Below the pieces are notes generated by a model. The model did no database searches and was not told the origin of the DNA. It worked only from the letters and a program-made list of their open reading frames with translations. The translations under genes were made by a program, and so were the position numbers. DNA of 64,000 bases from Poriferisodalis sp965226645 (GTDB taxonomy: Bacteria > Actinomycetota > Acidimicrobiia > Acidimicrobiales > Poriferisodalaceae). This document shows, piece by piece, positions 60,930 to 64,000 of the stretch (position 1 is its first letter; each line of letters starts with the position of its first letter). The stretch lies in NCBI GenBank assembly GCA_965226645.1, contig CBDDDL010000004.1:372001-436000 (forward strand). Direction: 5' to 3'.

Positions 60930-62041
60930 ACACCCCCGCCGACGAAACCCCGGTCAGCACCGATGCGCCGGCTGTGGAGCTGCGCGACCTCTCGAAACGG
61001 TTCGGCGACGTCATCGCCGTGGATGCGATCAATCTGACCATCGGCGACGGCGAATTCTTCGCGCTTCTTGGCCCCTCGGGCTGCGGCAAGACGACGACGC
61101 TTCGCATGATCGCCGGACTCGATATCCCCAGCGACGGCAGTTTGCGCATCTACGGCGAAGAAGTCGCTTCTTCGCCGCCGGACAAGCGTCCGGTCAATAC
61201 CGTGTTCCAGGCGTACGCCCTGTTCCCCCACATGACGGTTGCGCAGAACATTGCCTTTGGCTTGCAGATGCGCGGCATCCGGGGCCCCGAGGCACAGCGG
61301 CAAGTCGCAGAGGCGACGGCGATGGTGCAACTCGGCGGCATGGAGCACCGCCGACCCGCGCAGCTCTCCGGCGGCCAGCAGCAACGTGTCGCCCTTGCCC
61401 GGGCCCTGGTCAACCACCCCAAAGTTCTGTTGCTCGACGAGCCACTCGGCGCCTTGGACCTGAAACTGCGCCAGGAAATGCAAGTCGAGCTCAAGGCATT
61501 GCAGCGCGAAGTCGGCATCACCTTCGTCTTCGTGACCCACGACCAAGAAGAAGCACTCGCGATGAGCGACCGGGTCGGCGTCATGTCCGCGGGTCGGCTG
61601 CTGCAGGTGGGCTCGCCGACGGAGGTGTACGAGCGTCCGGCCAGCCGGTTCGTCGCCGACTTCATCGGGCGCACGAATCTTCTGGAAGCCACGGTGGAAA
61701 GCGCCGATGCTGTCCGGCTCGCGGTCGGCGCCGTCGTCCGAGCGGTCACCCGCTTGCCGGTCGGAACGAACGCAGCGGTAAGCGTGCGGCCCGAGCAGGT
61801 ACGGCTGCATCCGCGAGGCGCGACGCCCGACGGCGACGCGTGTCTCGACGGAGTGATTGTGGATGCGACCTACCTTGGCCACGCCTACGTGTACACCGTG
61901 GCGATTGCGGGAGGAACCGCTGACGGCGAGGCTCCTACAACGCTCACCGCACGCGCCGAGGCTGGCTCGGACGCCATGCCGGCGGGCGACCTGGTGAGCG
62001 TCAGCTGGTCACCCGACGCGGCGACGGTCGTGGCGGATTGA
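60926..62041 (+). CDS. potA: spermidine/putrescine ABC transporter ATP-binding protein
   Basis: 371 residues. Walker A GPSGCGKTTT, Q-loop FQAYALFPHMTV, signature LSGGQQQRVALARAL, Walker B VLLLDEPLGALD, H-loop VTHDQEEAL, then a TOBE domain (NAAVSVRPEQVRLHP). The stop overlaps the potB start (TGATG at 62039-62043). Confidence 0.94.
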   Translation: MNTPADETPVSTDAPAVELRDLSKRFGDVIAVDAINLTIGDGEFFALLGPSGCGKTTTLRMIAGLDIPSDGSLRIYGEEVASSPPDKRPVNTVFQAYALFPHMTVAQNIAFGLQMRGIRGPEAQRQVAEATAMVQLGGMEHRRPAQLSGGQQQRVALARALVNHPKVLLLDEPLGALDLKLRQEMQVELKALQREVGITFVFVTHDQEEALAMSDRVGVMSAGRLLQVGSPTEVYERPASRFVADFIGRTNLLEATVESADAVRLAVGAVVRAVTRLPVGTNAAVSVRPEQVRLHPRGATPDGDACLDGVIVDATYLGHAYVYTVAIAGGTADGEAPTTLTARAEAGSDAMPAGDLVSVSWSPDAATVVAD

Positions 62042-62994
62042 TGCCAACGCTCCGGCGGTCGACCAAGACGCAGGCGTCGCTGACGCCTACTGGATCCGAT
62101 GCGCAGGCGTCGCTGACGCCTGCCGAGGCAGCATCTCAGCGAACCGCCCGACGCACGGGAATGCTGATTGCATCGCCCGGAGCGCTGTACCTGCTGATCT
62201 TCTTCATGGTCCCGTTGGGCCTCATCACCGTGTACTCGTTCGCGAGGCGTACTTCCACCGGGCGCACGTCGTTGAGCGACTGGAACCTCGAGTCGTACGA
62301 GCGGATCGCCGACGAGGTAATTCTGGGCATCATCGGCCGTTCGGCGTGGCTCGCCTCAATCACCACTGTCCTGTGCCTGGCGGTCGGCTATCCGTTCGCC
62401 TACTACCTGGCCACGCGTTCGCCTCGCGTGCGAGCTCGACTTCTCGTGCTCGTGATGATCCCGTTCTGGACGAACGGGCTGGTGCGGGTGTTTGCGATCC
62501 GCTTCCTTCTGGGCTCCAACGGTCCGGCCTCCGCCCTCAGCGAGAGCATCGGCCTCGGTCCGTTCCGCATTCTGTTCACGCCGACCGCCGTCGTGCTGGG
62601 CATGGTGTACGGCTTCCTGACGTTCATGGTGCTGCCGCTGTACGTGGCCCTCGAGCGCATGGACTGGCGCATGGTGGAGGCCGCCCGAGACCTCTACGCA
62701 AGCGGCGCACAGGCCTTTTGGCGCGTCACGGTGCCGCTCACCCGCGCGGGCATTGTGGCGGGCTGCGTGCTGGTGTTCGTCCCCAGCTTCGGCTCGTACG
62801 TGGTGCCAGAAATCCTCGGCGGCGCCAAGACGCTGCTGATCGGCTCGTACGTGGCCCGCCAATTCGGAGCGGCCCGCAACTGGCCGCTCGGCAGCGCACT
62901 CAGCGTGATCGTGATCGTGGCGATGCTCATTGCCGTCGCTGTCAATCAACGCAACTCGGCCGCGGCCGAACGGACACGAGGCACCGTCAGGTGA
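62041..62994 (+). CDS. potB: polyamine ABC transporter permease PotB
   Basis: 317 residues, six transmembrane helices; the cytoplasmic coupling motif EAARDLYASGAQAFWRVTVPLTRAGIVAG is typical. The N-terminus before the first helix contains a duplicated unit (QASLTP twice, from a repeated CAGGCGTCGCTGACGCCT), an odd local repeat not found in the family. Start ATG 62041. Confidence 0.93.
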   Translation: MPTLRRSTKTQASLTPTGSDAQASLTPAEAASQRTARRTGMLIASPGALYLLIFFMVPLGLITVYSFARRTSTGRTSLSDWNLESYERIADEVILGIIGRSAWLASITTVLCLAVGYPFAYYLATRSPRVRARLLVLVMIPFWTNGLVRVFAIRFLLGSNGPASALSESIGLGPFRILFTPTAVVLGMVYGFLTFMVLPLYVALERMDWRMVEAARDLYASGAQAFWRVTVPLTRAGIVAGCVLVFVPSFGSYVVPEILGGAKTLLIGSYVARQFGAARNWPLGSALSVIVIVAMLIAVAVNQRNSAAAERTRGTVR

Positions 62995-63827
62995 GCGCGA
63001 TCGACGCCGCCGGAGGTCGGCGGTCAGCGAGGCGACTGCTGGCCGCCAACGCCTGGTTCGTCTTCGCGTTCTTGTACCTGCCGATCGCCGTGCTGGTGGT
63101 GTTCTCGTTCAACAACTCAGCCCGCGTCAACATCTGGCGGGGATTCTCCGTGCGGTGGTATGGCGAAGCGCTCGGCAACGCACAGGTGATCAGTGCACTG
63201 CGCGTGTCGCTCGTCGTGGCGATCAGCTCGACCATCGTGTCGGCCATCCTCGGCACAGCAGTGGCGTTAGCACTGGATCGCTACCGGTTCCGCGGCCGGC
63301 GGGCGCTCGACGGCACCGTGTACCTGCCGATCGTCATCCCCGACATCACGATGGCGGTCATGCTCTTGGTGTTCTTCGCCGAGGCATTCAAGCTGATCGA
63401 CATCGTCGGGCCACGCCTCACCTTGGGTGTGACAACGGTCGCACTCAGCCACATCGCGTTCAATATCTCCTTCGTCGCAATAGTGGTGCGCGCTCGCCTT
63501 GATCTCTTCGACCGCACCCTCGAAGAGGCCGCACGTGATCTTTATGCCACCCCGTGGCGTACGTTCAGGAGGGTGACGCTGCCGCTCATCGCGCCCGGCA
63601 TTGCTGCGGGTGCCCTGCTCGCACTGACGCTGTCGCTCGACGACGTGGTGATCTCGGCGTTCACGGCGGGACCGGGCGCCACGACCCTGCCCGTTTATGT
63701 GTTCAGCAGCATCCGCCGCGGCGTCACACCCGAGCTGAATGCCATCTCCACACTGATGCTGGCCGCATCGATGACGCTGGTCGTCGCTTCGCTTGCGCTG
63801 CAGCGGCCCAAGGCCAGAACGCCATGA
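62991..63827 (+). CDS. potC: polyamine ABC transporter permease PotC
   Basis: 278 residues from GTG 62991, which overlaps the potB stop (GTGA). Six helices and the coupling motif EAARDLYATPWRTFRRVTLPLIAPGIAAG. NNSARVNIWRGFSVRWYGEAL is the family's periplasmic stretch. The longer open frame upstream is a different reading of potB. Confidence 0.93.
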   Translation: MSAIDAAGGRRSARRLLAANAWFVFAFLYLPIAVLVVFSFNNSARVNIWRGFSVRWYGEALGNAQVISALRVSLVVAISSTIVSAILGTAVALALDRYRFRGRRALDGTVYLPIVIPDITMAVMLLVFFAEAFKLIDIVGPRLTLGVTTVALSHIAFNISFVAIVVRARLDLFDRTLEEAARDLYATPWRTFRRVTLPLIAPGIAAGALLALTLSLDDVVISAFTAGPGATTLPVYVFSSIRRGVTPELNAISTLMLAASMTLVVASLALQRPKARTP

Positions 63828-63886
63828 GTCGCCCGATCTCGACATGCCAATGCTCCGCTGGAGCAATCAACTGGGAGGAACCATGA
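63824..63886 (+). CDS. 20-codon ORF bridging potC and potD
   Basis: ATG 63824 overlaps the potC stop as ATGA, and its own TGA overlaps the potD ATG as ATGA. The peptide (MSRPISTCQC...NWEEP) has no family. It may only pass ribosomes from potC to potD. potD also has its own GGGAGG site inside this ORF, so the peptide could also be an accident of sequence. Confidence 0.35.
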   Translation: MSRPISTCQCSAGAINWEEP

Positions 63887-64000
63887 CCAATTCAGCGAAC
63901 GCCCGTGTTCGCAGACGCACCAGTCGACTCTTCGGGGTCATCGCCGTCGGGGCACTGCTCGCAGCGGCCTGCAGCGGCGGCGGCAGCGACAATGCCGCCG
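63883..64000 (+). CDS. potD: polyamine ABC transporter substrate-binding lipoprotein, 5' end only
   Basis: Start ATG 63883 with GGGAGG upstream. 39 codons are in the window: a basic N-terminus (RVRRRTSRL), a hydrophobic stretch (GVIAVGALLAAAC) ending in a lipobox Cys, then a Gly/Ser linker. Position after potABC makes it the substrate-binding protein; the binding domain lies beyond the window. Confidence 0.8.
   Translation, partial: MTNSANARVRRRTSRLFGVIAVGALLAAACSGGGSDNAA

Noticed and set aside
1..64000. tRNA, rRNA or riboswitch genes
   Set aside because: I checked the larger intergenic gaps by eye and found no cloverleaf or known riboswitch pattern; small RNAs cannot be excluded without a covariance search.

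Overview
The window is about 64 kb of high-GC DNA from an actinobacterium, most likely a member of Acidimicrobiia. The inference rests on a complete Pup-proteasome locus, a long two-part ThyX, Tat and HelY genes in the mycobacterial order, actinobacterial DUF3866 and TIGR03086-type proteins, and CWB2 cell-wall-binding surface proteins. Most operon junctions use 4-base NTGA stop/start overlaps, which I used to choose many starts.

Region 1 (1-27 kb) is a conserved housekeeping block, mostly on the minus strand. It holds thyX (partial), a diacylglycerol-kinase-like C-terminal protein, helY, tatC, tatA, glycerophosphodiesterase, two tandem signal peptidases made by a 1.1-kb duplication, DUF3866, then pafA, prcA, prcB, pup, dop and mpa. 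These are followed by a ferredoxin, a lipoprotein serine protease, trmI, small envelope genes, a LON-domain protein, a D-Ala-D-Ala carboxypeptidase and a ROK protein. Between dop and mpa sits a 4.5-kb island (frameshifted CWB2 surface-protein gene plus a LysR regulator) bracketed by 74-bp direct repeats.

Region 2 (27-38 kb) holds a peroxiredoxin, a ThrH-like phosphatase, a divergent Baeyer-Villiger monooxygenase / VOC dioxygenase / acyl-CoA dehydrogenase operon behind a 16-bp palindrome, a VapBC pair, and a 2-oxoacid (acetoin-type) dehydrogenase operon acoA-acoB-acoX-acoC.

Region 3 (38-43.7 kb) is a second CWB2 surface-protein locus. It is split by an IS1380-like element with a clean 5-bp target duplication, carries a frameshift in a G4 run and a G9 tract just upstream of its start, and is bracketed by an exact 18-bp direct repeat, one copy of which covers the start codon of the next gene (ilvD-like).

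Region 4 (43.7-57.7 kb) mixes metabolism (IlvD/Edd dehydratase, Ca/Na exchanger, MFS exporter, molybdopterin oxidoreductase, acyl-CoA synthetase, YihY protein, glyoxalase-like protein, TIGR03086 protein, metallo-beta-lactamase) with toxin-antitoxin modules, some intact and some decaying. One toxin-antitoxin cassette lies between duplicated copies of the 3' ends of its two neighbours.

Region 5 (57.7-64 kb) is a polyamine module: a DAO-type oxidase facing a GNAT-family protein across a 36-bp dyad, then an agmatinase-type ureohydrolase, potA, potB, potC, a 20-codon ORF and the start of potD, all chained by 4-base or similarly short overlaps.

The most unusual theme is that accessory cassettes (two CWB2 islands, one toxin-antitoxin cassette) sit between duplicated flanks, and that indels are confined to these accessory genes while the housekeeping genes are intact.
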